In this document: piece after piece, positions 1 through 7,548 of the stretch
How the letters are laid out: the number at the start of each line of letters is the position of its first letter
How positions within the stretch are numbered: the stretch's first letter is position 1
Assembly (NCBI RefSeq): GCF_016734805.1
Contig: NZ_JAERQG010000001.1
Coordinates: 930,001 to 994,000, forward strand
DNA length: 64,000 bases
Source: Marivirga atlantica
GTDB lineage: Bacteria; Bacteroidota; Bacteroidia; Cytophagales; Cyclobacteriaceae
Reading direction: 5' to 3'
The notes under the pieces: model-generated
Told to the model about the DNA's origin: nothing
Databases searched by the model: none
Seen by the model: only the letters and a program-made list of their open reading frames with translations
Made by a program: the position numbers and the translations under genes

Positions 1-1118
1 ACGTCAAAAGCTCTGTCAGGCATTTCTTTCATCATGATATTCATTGATGAACCAGAAGGCATTGCTGGTGTAACGCCCACAATTTTGTCATTGTCTTTTG
101 CTAACTCTACCAAAGTTTCTCCAAACACCTGTTGGTATTTTGGTGCTTGAGGTTTGGTAACCGGCTTTTTCTGAATTTCGCCAGTGATTTTATCAAACTT
201 ACCAGGCGCATGCCATTTGGTCTGATCTTTCTCAGCAGGGGCAAAACCTTTACCTTTTGTGGTAATACAATGAAGCACTTTAGGCCCGGGAATATCTTTT
301 AAGTCATTTAGTACAGCGACTAAATGATTTACATCATGTCCATCAACAGGGCCGAAGTAACGCAGATTAAGTGATTCAAAAAGGTTACTCTGTTTAAGAA
401 GGAATGATTTAATGCTGTTTTCTAACTTGCCAACTACATCCTGAGCACTCTTACCGAAAGCACTTACTTTGCCTAGTAGCTTCCAGATGTCATCTCTCAT
501 TCTGTTGTAAGTATGAGAAGTTGTTATATCGGTAAGATACTCTTTCAGCGCACCTACATTAGGATCAATTGACATGCAATTATCATTTAAAATGATAATC
601 ATGTTGGCATCAGAGGCTCCGGCATGGTTCATGCCTTCAAAGGCAATTCCGCCTGTCATAGCACCATCACCAATTACTGCAATATGTTGTTTTTGAGTTT
701 CTCCTTTAATGTTGGAAGCTAAGGCCATACCTAGTGCAGCAGAGATGGAAGTTGAAGAGTGTCCAACTCCAAAAGCATCATATTCACTTTCCTTTCTTTT
801 AGGAAAGCCAGAAATGCCACCATAAACTCTGTTGGTATGGAAATCTTCTTTTCTGCCAGTAATTATTTTGTGTCCATAAGCCTGATGACCTACATCCCAA
901 ATAAGCTGATCTTCGGGTGTATTGAATACATAGTGAAGAGCAGTTGTTAATTCAACTACACCAAGGCTGGCTCCAAAATGGCCGCCATAAATGGAAACGT
1001 TATCTATGATGAACTGTCTTAACTCCTGGCTAAACTGAACTAACTGAGATTGATCTAATTTCTTTAAGTCTTCCGGGCTATTAATGTTGGCTAATAACTC
1101 CCCTGGCTGAATCAACAT
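1..1118 (-). CDS. dxs: 1-deoxy-D-xylulose-5-phosphate synthase, N-terminal part (runs off the window)
   Basis: Condenses pyruvate and glyceraldehyde 3-phosphate, using thiamine diphosphate, into DXP, the first step of the MEP isoprenoid pathway in the cytosol. About 372 codons are present; the C-terminal part lies beyond base 1. Near residues 43-50 there is a GGHFGAS segment with the conserved active-site histidine, and near residue 150 the diphosphate-binding motif GDGAMTGG. A TPAMPSGS segment starts the pyrimidine-binding domain close to the window edge. The ATG at 1116-1118 gives the usual family start (MLIQPGELLANINSPEDLKK). It is divergent from scpA across 175 bases. The call is firm; only the missing C-terminus limits it. 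Confidence 0.96.
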   Translation of the reverse strand, partial: MLIQPGELLANINSPEDLKKLDQSQLVQFSQELRQFIIDNVSIYGGHFGASLGVVELTTALHYVFNTPEDQLIWDVGHQAYGHKIITGRKEDFHTNRVYGGISGFPKRKESEYDAFGVGHSSTSISAALGMALASNIKGETQKQHIAVIGDGAMTGGIAFEGMNHAGASDANMIIILNDNCMSIDPNVGALKEYLTDITTSHTYNRMRDDIWKLLGKVSAFGKSAQDVVGKLENSIKSFLLKQSNLFESLNLRYFGPVDGHDVNHLVAVLNDLKDIPGPKVLHCITTKGKGFAPAEKDQTKWHAPGKFDKITGEIQKKPVTKPQAPKYQQVFGETLVELAKDNDKIVGVTPAMPSGSSMNIMMKEMPDRAFD

Positions 1119-1253
1119 ACGCTATTAATTTTACGAAAAAACAAAAACACATTGTAAATGTTTTCCAAGCTACAAATTACTGAATTTTTTAGCGGAAAAG
1201 TGTAATTATTTGATAAAATCAATCTCTCAATCCGCATTCTTTCTCAAAAAATA

Positions 1254-1261
1254 TATCTTTG
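1254..1261 (+). promoter_or_regulatory. Possible -7 promoter element upstream of scpA
   Basis: TATCTTTG matches the Bacteroidota -7 consensus TAnnTTTG and lies 32 bases before the scpA start. No TTTG is seen 19 bases upstream. By my rough estimate this 6-base pattern turns up about once per 2 kb per strand by chance in DNA this AT-rich, so position is the main support. Confidence 0.35.
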
Positions 1262-1293
1262 GAAAATATTTGAAATCAATTAATTACTAGCAT

Positions 1294-2040
1294 TTGAGTT
1301 TCGAAATCAAACTCCCACTTTTTGAAGGTCCTTTTGACTTACTTCTTTTCTTTATTGAAAGGGATGAGCTGGATATTTATGATATTCCTATTTCAAAAAT
1401 CACAAATGACTTTCTTGATTATTTAAAACATCTGGAAAGTCTGAATATTGAAGTGGCGAGTGAATTTATTTTGGTAGCATCAACCCTAATGCGCATTAAG
1501 GCAAAAATGTTGTTGCCCAGGCCTCAAATTGATGAAGAGGGTAATGAGATTGATCCGAGAGAAGAACTTGTTAAGCACCTCTTGGAATATAAAAAGTATA
1601 AATCCGTGCTGAATGAACTTTCTGCTATGGAAGGTGACATGATGCAAAAGGAGAAGCGAGGAAACGTTAACAAGGAAGTTAAGAGCCTTGCAGAAACCGT
1701 TAATGTTGAAGCAGAACTTCAAAATGTTGATTTATACAAACTCCTCAACGTATTTAGAAATGTAATGGCTAAATATGAATTGGAGCAAAATAAACCTAAA
1801 CATAGGGTAGTACAATATCCTTATACTATTGAGGGACAAAAGGATTACATCCTTGATAAGGTGGCATTTAATTCCAGGCTTCCTTTTACCGATTTGATTG
1901 CTGACAGACCCAATAAGGTGGCTGTAATCTTTAACTTCCTGGCTATCCTGGAGTTGCTTCAAAGCTCACTTATCTCTATAACTGTAGGAGAAGGTTTCAA
2001 TAATTTCTGGTTAGAAAAAGTTGAACAAGAGGCTGAATGA
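1294..2040 (+). CDS. scpA: Segregation and condensation protein A
   Basis: ScpA is the kleisin subunit of the SMC-ScpAB condensin complex that compacts and segregates the chromosome. The 248-residue protein begins with the family signature LPLFEGPFDLLLFFIERDELDIYDIPI, whose N-terminal helices bind the SMC neck. The middle is charged and helical, and the C-terminal winged helix (about residues 170-240) binds the SMC head. The start is a TTG at 1294; no in-frame ATG lies upstream and the N-terminal motif needs this start. The stop overlaps the next gene's ATG by four bases (ATGA), which suggests translational coupling. No scpB or smc is nearby. Confidence 0.93.
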   Translation: MSFEIKLPLFEGPFDLLLFFIERDELDIYDIPISKITNDFLDYLKHLESLNIEVASEFILVASTLMRIKAKMLLPRPQIDEEGNEIDPREELVKHLLEYKKYKSVLNELSAMEGDMMQKEKRGNVNKEVKSLAETVNVEAELQNVDLYKLLNVFRNVMAKYELEQNKPKHRVVQYPYTIEGQKDYILDKVAFNSRLPFTDLIADRPNKVAVIFNFLAILELLQSSLISITVGEGFNNFWLEKVEQEAE

Positions 2041-3095
2041 AAGTAGATAAAAAGAATGTATTAAAAACACTGAACCCTAACCGTGTTTGGATTCCTGTGC
2101 TGATAGGCGTAGCAATAGTAGCTTATTTGTTTTATCAGGATGATTCCGTAACGCTTGAAAACCTTTCTTTAATCTTTACAGCTCAGGTTGTTCCTGTAAC
2201 CCTGGCTTTTATAGTGCTTTTTGCAAGGGATGTAGGTTATGTTTATCGCATCAGAACCATTACAGGAGAACGGCTAAGCTGGAAAAGTAGCATTTATGTA
2301 ATCATACTTTGGGAATTTGCCTCAGCAGTAACCCCTTCTGTGGTTGGTGGTACAGCTGTGGCAGTTTTTATTTTAATGAAGGAGGGACTCAAATTGGGTA
2401 AAGCCTTGGCCTACACCATGATTACCGCCATTTTTGACAACCTTTATTTTGTGGTGATGGCACCAATAGTCTTTCTACTTGCTCAGGGTACGATTTTTCC
2501 AGAGAATGCAGGAGTAGAAACCCAATTAGGCAGAAGCTTACCCACACTTTTTTATATCAGCTACTCTTTAATTGCCGCTTATACATTGATAATGGCTTTT
2601 GCCGTTTTAATCAATCCAAGGTGGTTTAAATGGTTACTACTCAAAATTACCAGTATTAAGTGGTTAAGGAAGTGGAGGCCAGATGCCTATGAACAAGGTG
2701 AAGAAATAATGATAGCCTCAAGAGAACTGAGGGGTAAAAATGTGAGATATTGGCTTAAAATCTCGCTTTCAACATTCTTTATTTGGTCGGCCAGATATGC
2801 CATGCTCAATTGTGTGATTGAAGCTTTTACTGATCAAAATTTCCTTGAGCACATTACTATTTTTGCCAGACAGGTAGTGATATGGATTACCATGCTTATA
2901 TCTCCAACTCCAGGAAGTAGCGGAACAGCAGAGTTCATTTTTACACAGTTCTTTAAGGAAGACTTAGGATCGGTTACTTTTATCAGCAATATTTTCTGGA
3001 GATTAATGACTTACTATCCTTACCTGTTTTTAGGGGCAATTATTCTTCCGAGATGGATAAAAAGGGTTTTCTTTCATAAGAGAAAAAAGGCTTAA
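2037..3095 (+). CDS. Flippase-like integral membrane protein (LPG synthase TM region / UPF0104 type)
   Basis: A 352-residue polytopic membrane protein with about eight hydrophobic segments. Segments such as ARDVGYVYRIRTITGERLSWKSS and the EFASAVTPSVVGG stretch are typical of the lysylphosphatidylglycerol synthase transmembrane family, called AglD2 or YbhN-like. Members without the C-terminal aminoacyl-transfer domain, like this one, are thought to move lipids or lipid-linked substrates across the inner membrane, but the substrate here cannot be inferred. A PTPGSSGTAEF motif near residue 285 is the usual family signature in the last third. It overlaps scpA by four bases and is probably cotranscribed with it. 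Confidence 0.8.
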   Translation: MKVDKKNVLKTLNPNRVWIPVLIGVAIVAYLFYQDDSVTLENLSLIFTAQVVPVTLAFIVLFARDVGYVYRIRTITGERLSWKSSIYVIILWEFASAVTPSVVGGTAVAVFILMKEGLKLGKALAYTMITAIFDNLYFVVMAPIVFLLAQGTIFPENAGVETQLGRSLPTLFYISYSLIAAYTLIMAFAVLINPRWFKWLLLKITSIKWLRKWRPDAYEQGEEIMIASRELRGKNVRYWLKISLSTFFIWSARYAMLNCVIEAFTDQNFLEHITIFARQVVIWITMLISPTPGSSGTAEFIFTQFFKEDLGSVTFISNIFWRLMTYYPYLFLGAIILPRWIKRVFFHKRKKA

Positions 3096-3127
3096 ACATA
3101 TCCAAGATGCTTTTTGTATATTAATGC

Positions 3128-3523
3128 ATGGAGATCACTCAGATTAAGGAGACATGCTTTTATTCCACTCAGTTGGAGTTAATCAAAGAATTTTACCATA
3201 ATAAATTAGAACTTCCCATTATAACTGAAGTACCTGACAAACTCATTTTCTTTAGAGCGGGTAGTTCTGTTTTACTTTGCTTTAACCCTGAGTATTCAGA
3301 AAATCAGGAGGTGCCGCCACCACATTATGCTAAGGGTAAACCACACTTTGCCTTTGAGGTAAAAGCAACTCATTATGAGCATGCAAAGGAAGAGTTAGCT
3401 ACTAAACAGATAGAGATAACTTATGAACATACCTGGCCTAGCGGAAAAAAGTCAGCTTACTTTGAAGATCCGGAAGGGAATGTACTTGAAATTGTACCTT
3501 CAGGATTGTGGGATAAATTGTAG
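3128..3523 (+). CDS. VOC-superfamily (glyoxalase/dioxygenase-fold) protein
   Basis: A 131-residue single vicinal-oxygen-chelate module. The opening KETCFYSTQLELIKEFYHNKLEL follows the family pattern ETCLYVxDLxxAxxFY. Candidate metal ligands are the histidine in PHFAFEV and the glutamate in DPEGNVLEIV; the first ligand position carries cysteine, as in many members of this subgroup. VOC proteins include glyoxalases, extradiol dioxygenases and antibiotic-binding proteins, and the substrate cannot be told here. It lies 32 bases after the flippase-like gene on the same strand and ends one base before the convergent membrane protein. Confidence 0.82.
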   Translation: MEITQIKETCFYSTQLELIKEFYHNKLELPIITEVPDKLIFFRAGSSVLLCFNPEYSENQEVPPPHYAKGKPHFAFEVKATHYEHAKEELATKQIEITYEHTWPSGKKSAYFEDPEGNVLEIVPSGLWDKL

Positions 3524-4108
3524 TTAACTCTCCAGCTCTTTTATTATCTTTTTAAGTCTTCTCAATTTTCTACCATATAACAGATAGATAAAAAAGTATG
3601 CCAATGCAATAGAAATAATGGCTACTACTGACCAATAGTAAATATCCTCATTAAAGCTTTTTTGATCTATTACGCCAACATGGTTACCAAGCATAGTCTC
3701 TCCTAACTCGTAACCAGCATAAAGGCTAATAAGCAAAATGAAGATGGCTGCTAAATAGTAATGTAGAATAAACCTTTTAAGTGTGGCATAACTCTCCTTA
3801 AGATATTCATATACATTGAGTTCAATTCTGTGATTGTATAGTTTCTCAATTAGAAAATGATAATACAATAAAATAGGGATAAGCATTGCTGAAAGAATAA
3901 GGGCAAGCTTATAAACTTCCATCCAAACGCAAATGGCAACCAGCAGTGGACTTACAATCATATTAAAGATATGTTCAAACCGGACTGCTTTCGTTAGTTT
4001 CTCAACCAGATTTAATGATTTCTTGTTGATGATTTTCTCAACTTTTTCATCAGATATTTCCACAGGCTGACTGGCAGATTCCCATATGTTTTTTAGCTCA
4101 TCCTGCAT
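3524..4108 (-). CDS. Four-helix membrane protein, candidate anti-sigma partner
   Basis: A 194-residue protein with a soluble, charged N-terminus (about 40 residues, MQDELKNIWESASQPVEI...) followed by about four hydrophobic helices (near 48-65, 68-86, 115-133 and 158-178) and a basic tail. I do not recognise a named family. Its start overlaps the end of the ECF sigma gene by 11 bases and it is the only gene downstream, the usual layout for a membrane anti-sigma factor whose cytosolic N-terminus binds the sigma factor. That role is inferred from context; no zinc-binding anti-sigma motif is visible. Confidence 0.7.
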   Translation of the reverse strand: MQDELKNIWESASQPVEISDEKVEKIINKKSLNLVEKLTKAVRFEHIFNMIVSPLLVAICVWMEVYKLALILSAMLIPILLYYHFLIEKLYNHRIELNVYEYLKESYATLKRFILHYYLAAIFILLISLYAGYELGETMLGNHVGVIDQKSFNEDIYYWSVVAIISIALAYFFIYLLYGRKLRRLKKIIKELES

Positions 4109-4580
4109 ACATTTTACTTTTAAGTTCTTGCTTCAATCGGTTAATCTTAACTCCAATATTTGTTGTTGTAATACCTAATATGTTTGCCATCTCTTTATAG
4201 CTTTTATCTTCCAGATACAGCAGAATAATCGCTCTATCTGTTTTTTTGAGTGTTTTTATGGCTGCATATAAAGCATTAACGCGTTCCTGCTGATGATCAT
4301 CTACATCATCTGCTATGTCATAGTTGGGCTGATATTCATGAGTATCTACTCTTTTTTTCTCCTTTCTTAGTTCAGAAAGACAAACATTAAGAGCAATACG
4401 GTAAATCCATGTTGAAATTTTGGAGTGGCCTTTAAAGGAATCATATGCTTTCCAAATTTGGAGTGACACCTCCTGGAAGTAGTCCTGAAACTCTTCTTCA
4501 TCATTGGCATATGCTCGACAAATTTTGCCAATTATATTCTTATTTTCCTCTAAAAGTGTTTTAAAATCAACTTTTTTCAT
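4098..4580 (-). CDS. ECF-type RNA polymerase sigma factor
   Basis: A 160-residue sigma-70 family protein with only regions 2 and 4. Region 2 covers about residues 10-75 (EEFQDYFQEVSLQIWKAYDSF, then STWIYRIALNVCLSELRKEK, contacting core polymerase and the -10 element). Region 4 covers about 105-155, with the helix-turn-helix LYLEDKSYKEMANILGITTTNIGVKINRLK that reads the -35 element. It probably directs a small stimulus-responsive regulon, and the overlapping membrane gene downstream is its likely regulator. A perfect 8-base-arm palindrome lies six bases before the start. The class is certain, the regulon unknown. Confidence 0.92.
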   Translation of the reverse strand: MKKVDFKTLLEENKNIIGKICRAYANDEEEFQDYFQEVSLQIWKAYDSFKGHSKISTWIYRIALNVCLSELRKEKKRVDTHEYQPNYDIADDVDDHQQERVNALYAAIKTLKKTDRAIILLYLEDKSYKEMANILGITTTNIGVKINRLKQELKSKMYAG

Positions 4581-4586
4581 CAGGCT

Positions 4587-4604
4587 TAACCATGTGCATG
4601 GTTA
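4587..4604. promoter_or_regulatory. Palindrome just upstream of the ECF sigma gene
   Basis: TAACCATG and CATGGTTA form perfect inverted arms around a 2-base centre, six bases before the sigma ATG on the minus strand. The position fits an operator, an autoregulatory promoter part or a 5'-UTR hairpin. No function is proven. Confidence 0.45.
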
Positions 4605-4700
4605 GTTACAAAAGAGAGGTTTTTATTACAAAAAAGTTAAAAATATTTGTAATAAAATCTTTAGAGCTAGCACTTATTGGGTAAAACAACTTTAAAAACA

Positions 4701-5579
4701 ATGAAAAAATTAATCTCAAAGAAAATCGGATTTGTAATGTTCTTGCTATTGGTAGGAACCTCAGTAGTAAACGCACAGGTGCCTGAGGCAAAAGGTGTTT
4801 TATGGAGAGTATCAGGTAATGGTTTAGAAAAGGATTCTTATGTGTTCGGTACTATGCATTTAATATGTGAAGATGATTATTTTATGTCAGATGAGGCAAA
4901 AGCAGCCATTCAGCAAGCTGATGAAGTAGTACTAGAGCTAGACATGGACGACCCGCAAATGATGGTGAAAATGCAACAGCTTTCTGTTGATCCTAAAATG
5001 AGAAACATTAAGGATGATTTAACGGAAGAGGAAGTTGTTATTGTTGATAAATTCTTGAACGATAATTTTGGGCAGACTTTAGCACAAATAGGTATACTAA
5101 AGCCCTTTCCCTTAACATCAATGGTTTTAGTAAAGGCTTATGAATGTGAAAATACCAAACAGTATGAGGCTGAAATAATGAATTTAGCACATGAAGCTGG
5201 TTTAGATTTAAAAGGATTGGAAACTGTAGAATTTCAATTTGGTGCACTGGACAACTTCAGCCGTGATGAACAAATAGCTTCTTTTGTAAGACAGGTGAAG
5301 AATCCTGAAGCTGTTACTTTGCTGCTTGATAAAATGGTTGATACATACAAAAAACAGGACTTATCTGCGCTCTATAAGATAATGGAGGACTATGAAGAGT
5401 TTGAAAACTTCAATCAGATTATGCTAGCCGATAGAAATGCCAATTGGATACCTAAAATTGAAGAATATGCAAAAAAGGGTAGCGCTTTTATTGCAGTGGG
5501 TGCTGGTCATTTGGCAGGTGAAAAAGGAGTTATCGCACTGTTACGAGCAAAAGGCTATAAGGTAGAAGCAGTAAATTAG
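4701..5579 (+). CDS. TraB/GumN-family protein, secreted
   Basis: A 292-residue protein from the ATG at 4701, with a signal peptide (KKLISKKIGFVMFLLLVGTSVVNAQ) cleaved after AQ. A TTG at 4677 would add eight residues ahead of the signal and is less likely. The mature part carries family motifs: GVLWRVSGNGLEKDSYVFGTMH near the start, the ADEVVLELDM strand, and the C-terminal GSAFIAVGAGHLAGEKGVIALLRAKGYKVEAV. The conserved GTMH and GAGHLAG histidines recall the proposed metal-binding sites of the TraB/Tiki group, some of which are metalloproteases. Its cellular role is unknown. A shared terminator separates it from convergent map. Confidence 0.86.
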   Translation: MKKLISKKIGFVMFLLLVGTSVVNAQVPEAKGVLWRVSGNGLEKDSYVFGTMHLICEDDYFMSDEAKAAIQQADEVVLELDMDDPQMMVKMQQLSVDPKMRNIKDDLTEEEVVIVDKFLNDNFGQTLAQIGILKPFPLTSMVLVKAYECENTKQYEAEIMNLAHEAGLDLKGLETVEFQFGALDNFSRDEQIASFVRQVKNPEAVTLLLDKMVDTYKKQDLSALYKIMEDYEEFENFNQIMLADRNANWIPKIEEYAKKGSAFIAVGAGHLAGEKGVIALLRAKGYKVEAVN

Positions 5580-5600
5580 GTGATAAATAAGTGAAAAAGA

Positions 5601-5627
5601 AAGGCTGATTCTTTTAGGATCAGCCTT
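5601..5627. terminator. Bidirectional intrinsic terminator between the TraB-like gene and map
   Basis: AAGGCTGAT (5601-5609) and ATCAGCCTT (5619-5627) form a 9-bp stem. A/T-rich flanks give a usable U-tract on both strands, which suits the convergent genes on either side. Confidence 0.8.
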
Positions 5628-5634
5628 CTTTATT

Positions 5635-6426
5635 TTAATAAACTTCAATTCCCTTTTTAGCAAGTGCTTCTTCCACATAATCAAAAGTGGACAGTATATC
5701 GGGCTTGCCATCCACTATGGCAACATCATGTTCGAAATGTGCGGAGTATCTACCATCACCAGTTACTATAGACCAACCATCAGGTAATTGTCGGATAGCG
5801 CGAGTTCCCATGTTTACCATAGGTTCAATAGCTAGTACCATGCCCTCTTTTAGTTTAGGGCCTCGTCCTTGCTTTCCGAAATTTGGCACTTCAGGTGATT
5901 CATGCATTTCTCTACCTAAGCCGTGCCCCACTAATTCTCTTACTACTCCATAGCCATGCTTTTCGGCATGTTGTTGTATGGCATAACCTATATCACCAAT
6001 TCTTTTTCCTGCACTACATTGTTCAATACCTAAATAAAGTGACTCCTTAGTTACTTTTAAAAGTTGCTTTACTTCATCATTTACCTCACCAACGGCAAAA
6101 GTGTAAGCATGGTCACCGTAAAATCCATTCATTAGTACCCCACAATCAATTGAAATCACATCACCTTCTTTAAGAGGATCTTTTGAAGGGTAGCCATGAA
6201 CTACTTGCTCATTAGGGCTCATGCAAAGTGTATTAGGGAAATCATACATTCCTAAAAAGCCTGGAACTCCTCCATGATCACGGATAAATTCTTCAGCTTT
6301 TTTATCCATATCTAAAGTGGTAATTCCTGGTTCAAGCATTTCTGCCATTAGGCCTAAAGTTTTTGATACCAGCTGTGCGCTTTTACGCATCAACTCTATT
6401 TCTTCCCTGGTTTTAATATGAATCAT
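5635..6426 (-). CDS. map: Type I methionine aminopeptidase
   Basis: Removes the initiator methionine from nascent proteins in the cytosol. The 263 residues match the type I family (no insert domain). The five metal ligands are visible at about D94 and D105 (SIDCGVLMNGFYGDHAYTF), H168 (ELVGHGLGREMHE), E201 (LAIEPM) and E232 (HFEHDVAI), with the substrate-contacting histidine near H78. The start overlaps the upstream HAD-like gene by four bases, so it is the last gene of a four-gene minus-strand run starting near 7386. Unlike the common secY-map-infA layout, it is not among translation genes here. Confidence 0.96.
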   Translation of the reverse strand: MIHIKTREEIELMRKSAQLVSKTLGLMAEMLEPGITTLDMDKKAEEFIRDHGGVPGFLGMYDFPNTLCMSPNEQVVHGYPSKDPLKEGDVISIDCGVLMNGFYGDHAYTFAVGEVNDEVKQLLKVTKESLYLGIEQCSAGKRIGDIGYAIQQHAEKHGYGVVRELVGHGLGREMHESPEVPNFGKQGRGPKLKEGMVLAIEPMVNMGTRAIRQLPDGWSIVTGDGRYSAHFEHDVAIVDGKPDILSTFDYVEEALAKKGIEVY

Positions 6427-6824
6427 TTAAATAAATCTTTTAGCTTCTCCCAAAACGATTTTTTCGGAAGTGTATATTCAACCGGATTATCTCCTAAAAG
6501 TTCCCAGACTTTACTCCAGCCTATAAAACCGCCAATATTTCTGTCATCAATAAAGATGTCAGCATTTAATTTAGGGCTCTGGCCTTCTTCCAGCCTTTCT
6601 TCGGGGAAGTTTTTATTAACAGCATAAAACTCAATTCCCTGTTCTTTACAAAAAGTAACTGCTTCATTTAATCTTTCTCCCTCTCTAACAGTCCATAAAA
6701 TAAGCTGGTGTCTGTTTTTTTGTAAAGCCTGCAAGGTTTCGATGGCAAACAGTTGTGGTTTCCCAATTTCAGGATACCTATCTTCTACAATAGTACCATC
6801 AAAATCTACAGCAATTTTAAGCAT
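6423..6824 (-). CDS. Small HAD-like phosphohydrolase
   Basis: A 133-residue protein that opens with HAD motif I, VDFDGTIVED (nucleophile near D7, acid/base near D9), followed by a motif II-like ILWTVREGE and a C-terminal FIDDRNIGG acidic motif. It has no obvious cap domain, as in the compact BT0820-like group of Bacteroidota phosphatases. The substrate is unknown. It overlaps map by four bases and the upstream small gene by eight, so all are probably translated from one mRNA. Confidence 0.85.
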   Translation of the reverse strand: MLKIAVDFDGTIVEDRYPEIGKPQLFAIETLQALQKNRHQLILWTVREGERLNEAVTFCKEQGIEFYAVNKNFPEERLEEGQSPKLNADIFIDDRNIGGFIGWSKVWELLGDNPVEYTLPKKSFWEKLKDLFK

Positions 6825-7128
6825 CTTTGTTTTTGTAATGAGCTCTAATTTTAGCCTTGAGCATTAACCTGTCATAGATTAAACTCGCAATCTTTTCAGC
6901 GGGTTTTCCGGCATTATCAATCTGCAAAGTTAAGGCAAATTCTTTTTCTGGCACATCTATTCTGTACAATATCTGTAACAAACGGCTGAAATCATTGTCT
7001 AAGAGTTGAGCAATGAAAGGGCTAACATGCTCAATAAATGCTTCTTTTTTACTTACTTTTTCAGGCAGGAAGTTAAGCTCAGGTATTGTTTTTTGTGAAA
7101 GGACTTGAAGTGCATGGTTAACTTCCAT
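6817..7128 (-). CDS. Conserved-looking small protein of unknown function
   Basis: A 103-residue soluble, mostly helical protein (NHALQVLSQKTIPELNFLPEKV..., DVPEKEFALTLQIDNAGKP, basic C-terminus LKAKIRAHYKNKDA). I recognise no domain. Its end overlaps the HAD-like gene by eight bases in another frame, strong support for a real gene in the map operon. A role linked to the phosphatase or to translation would be a guess. Confidence 0.75.
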   Translation of the reverse strand: MEVNHALQVLSQKTIPELNFLPEKVSKKEAFIEHVSPFIAQLLDNDFSRLLQILYRIDVPEKEFALTLQIDNAGKPAEKIASLIYDRLMLKAKIRAHYKNKDA

Positions 7129-7158
7129 GCTACAAATGAACTAATTTATGCTGAAATT

Positions 7159-7386
7159 CTAAAAACTTGTTTCAAGCATATTACCACTTTTGTGGAATTG
7201 GAAATCGAACCAATAGTTATATTCCTGGTAATCCACGCAATCAGTCATGGTAATATTATTGATTGTTAATTGCTGAAGACTTGTTTCAGGAATCCAGTGC
7301 ATAAAAGCCTCCTGCTGTTCAATGGGAAGACTTGAAACTTGAATGAAACTAAGATTGGTACTGTAGTTAGGGCTTACTTTGAACAT
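7159..7386 (-). CDS. Short hypothetical protein, first gene of the map operon
   Basis: A 75-residue soluble protein rich in aromatic and polar residues (YQEYNYWFDFQFHKSGN near the C-terminus). No family is recognised. It is kept as real because it lies 30 bases before the next gene on the same strand and because a TAnnTTTG element stands 18 bases before its ATG. The small size and lack of homology evidence keep confidence moderate. Confidence 0.55.
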   Translation of the reverse strand: MFKVSPNYSTNLSFIQVSSLPIEQQEAFMHWIPETSLQQLTINNITMTDCVDYQEYNYWFDFQFHKSGNMLETSF

Positions 7387-7403
7387 TTCTTCAATATTTT
7401 CCT

Positions 7404-7411
7404 CAAAATTA
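7404..7411 (-). promoter_or_regulatory. Possible -7 promoter element for the map operon
   Basis: On the minus strand TAATTTTG fits TAnnTTTG and ends 17 bases before the ATG at 7386. No TTTG is seen at the expected -33 distance. Confidence 0.4.
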
Positions 7412-7524
7412 GGTAGTTAAGTATGAAGTTGTGTTAAGACGCTGTTAATCATTTATTATTGTTTCGTTCCTCAGTTAGTTATAGCATCACTCATTTTTAA
7501 CTGATAAATGAGGGCATTTCCGCT

Positions 7525-7532
7525 TAATTTTG
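7525..7532 (+). promoter_or_regulatory. Possible -7 promoter element for the acyltransferase gene
   Basis: TAATTTTG fits TAnnTTTG and ends 16 bases before the ATG at 7549. No clear -33 element is seen. Confidence 0.38.
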
Positions 7533-7548
7533 CTTATTTCGTAGCTTA

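Noticed and set aside
4677-4700. TTG start extending the TraB/GumN protein by eight residues
   Set aside because: The ATG at 4701 gives a standard signal peptide directly.
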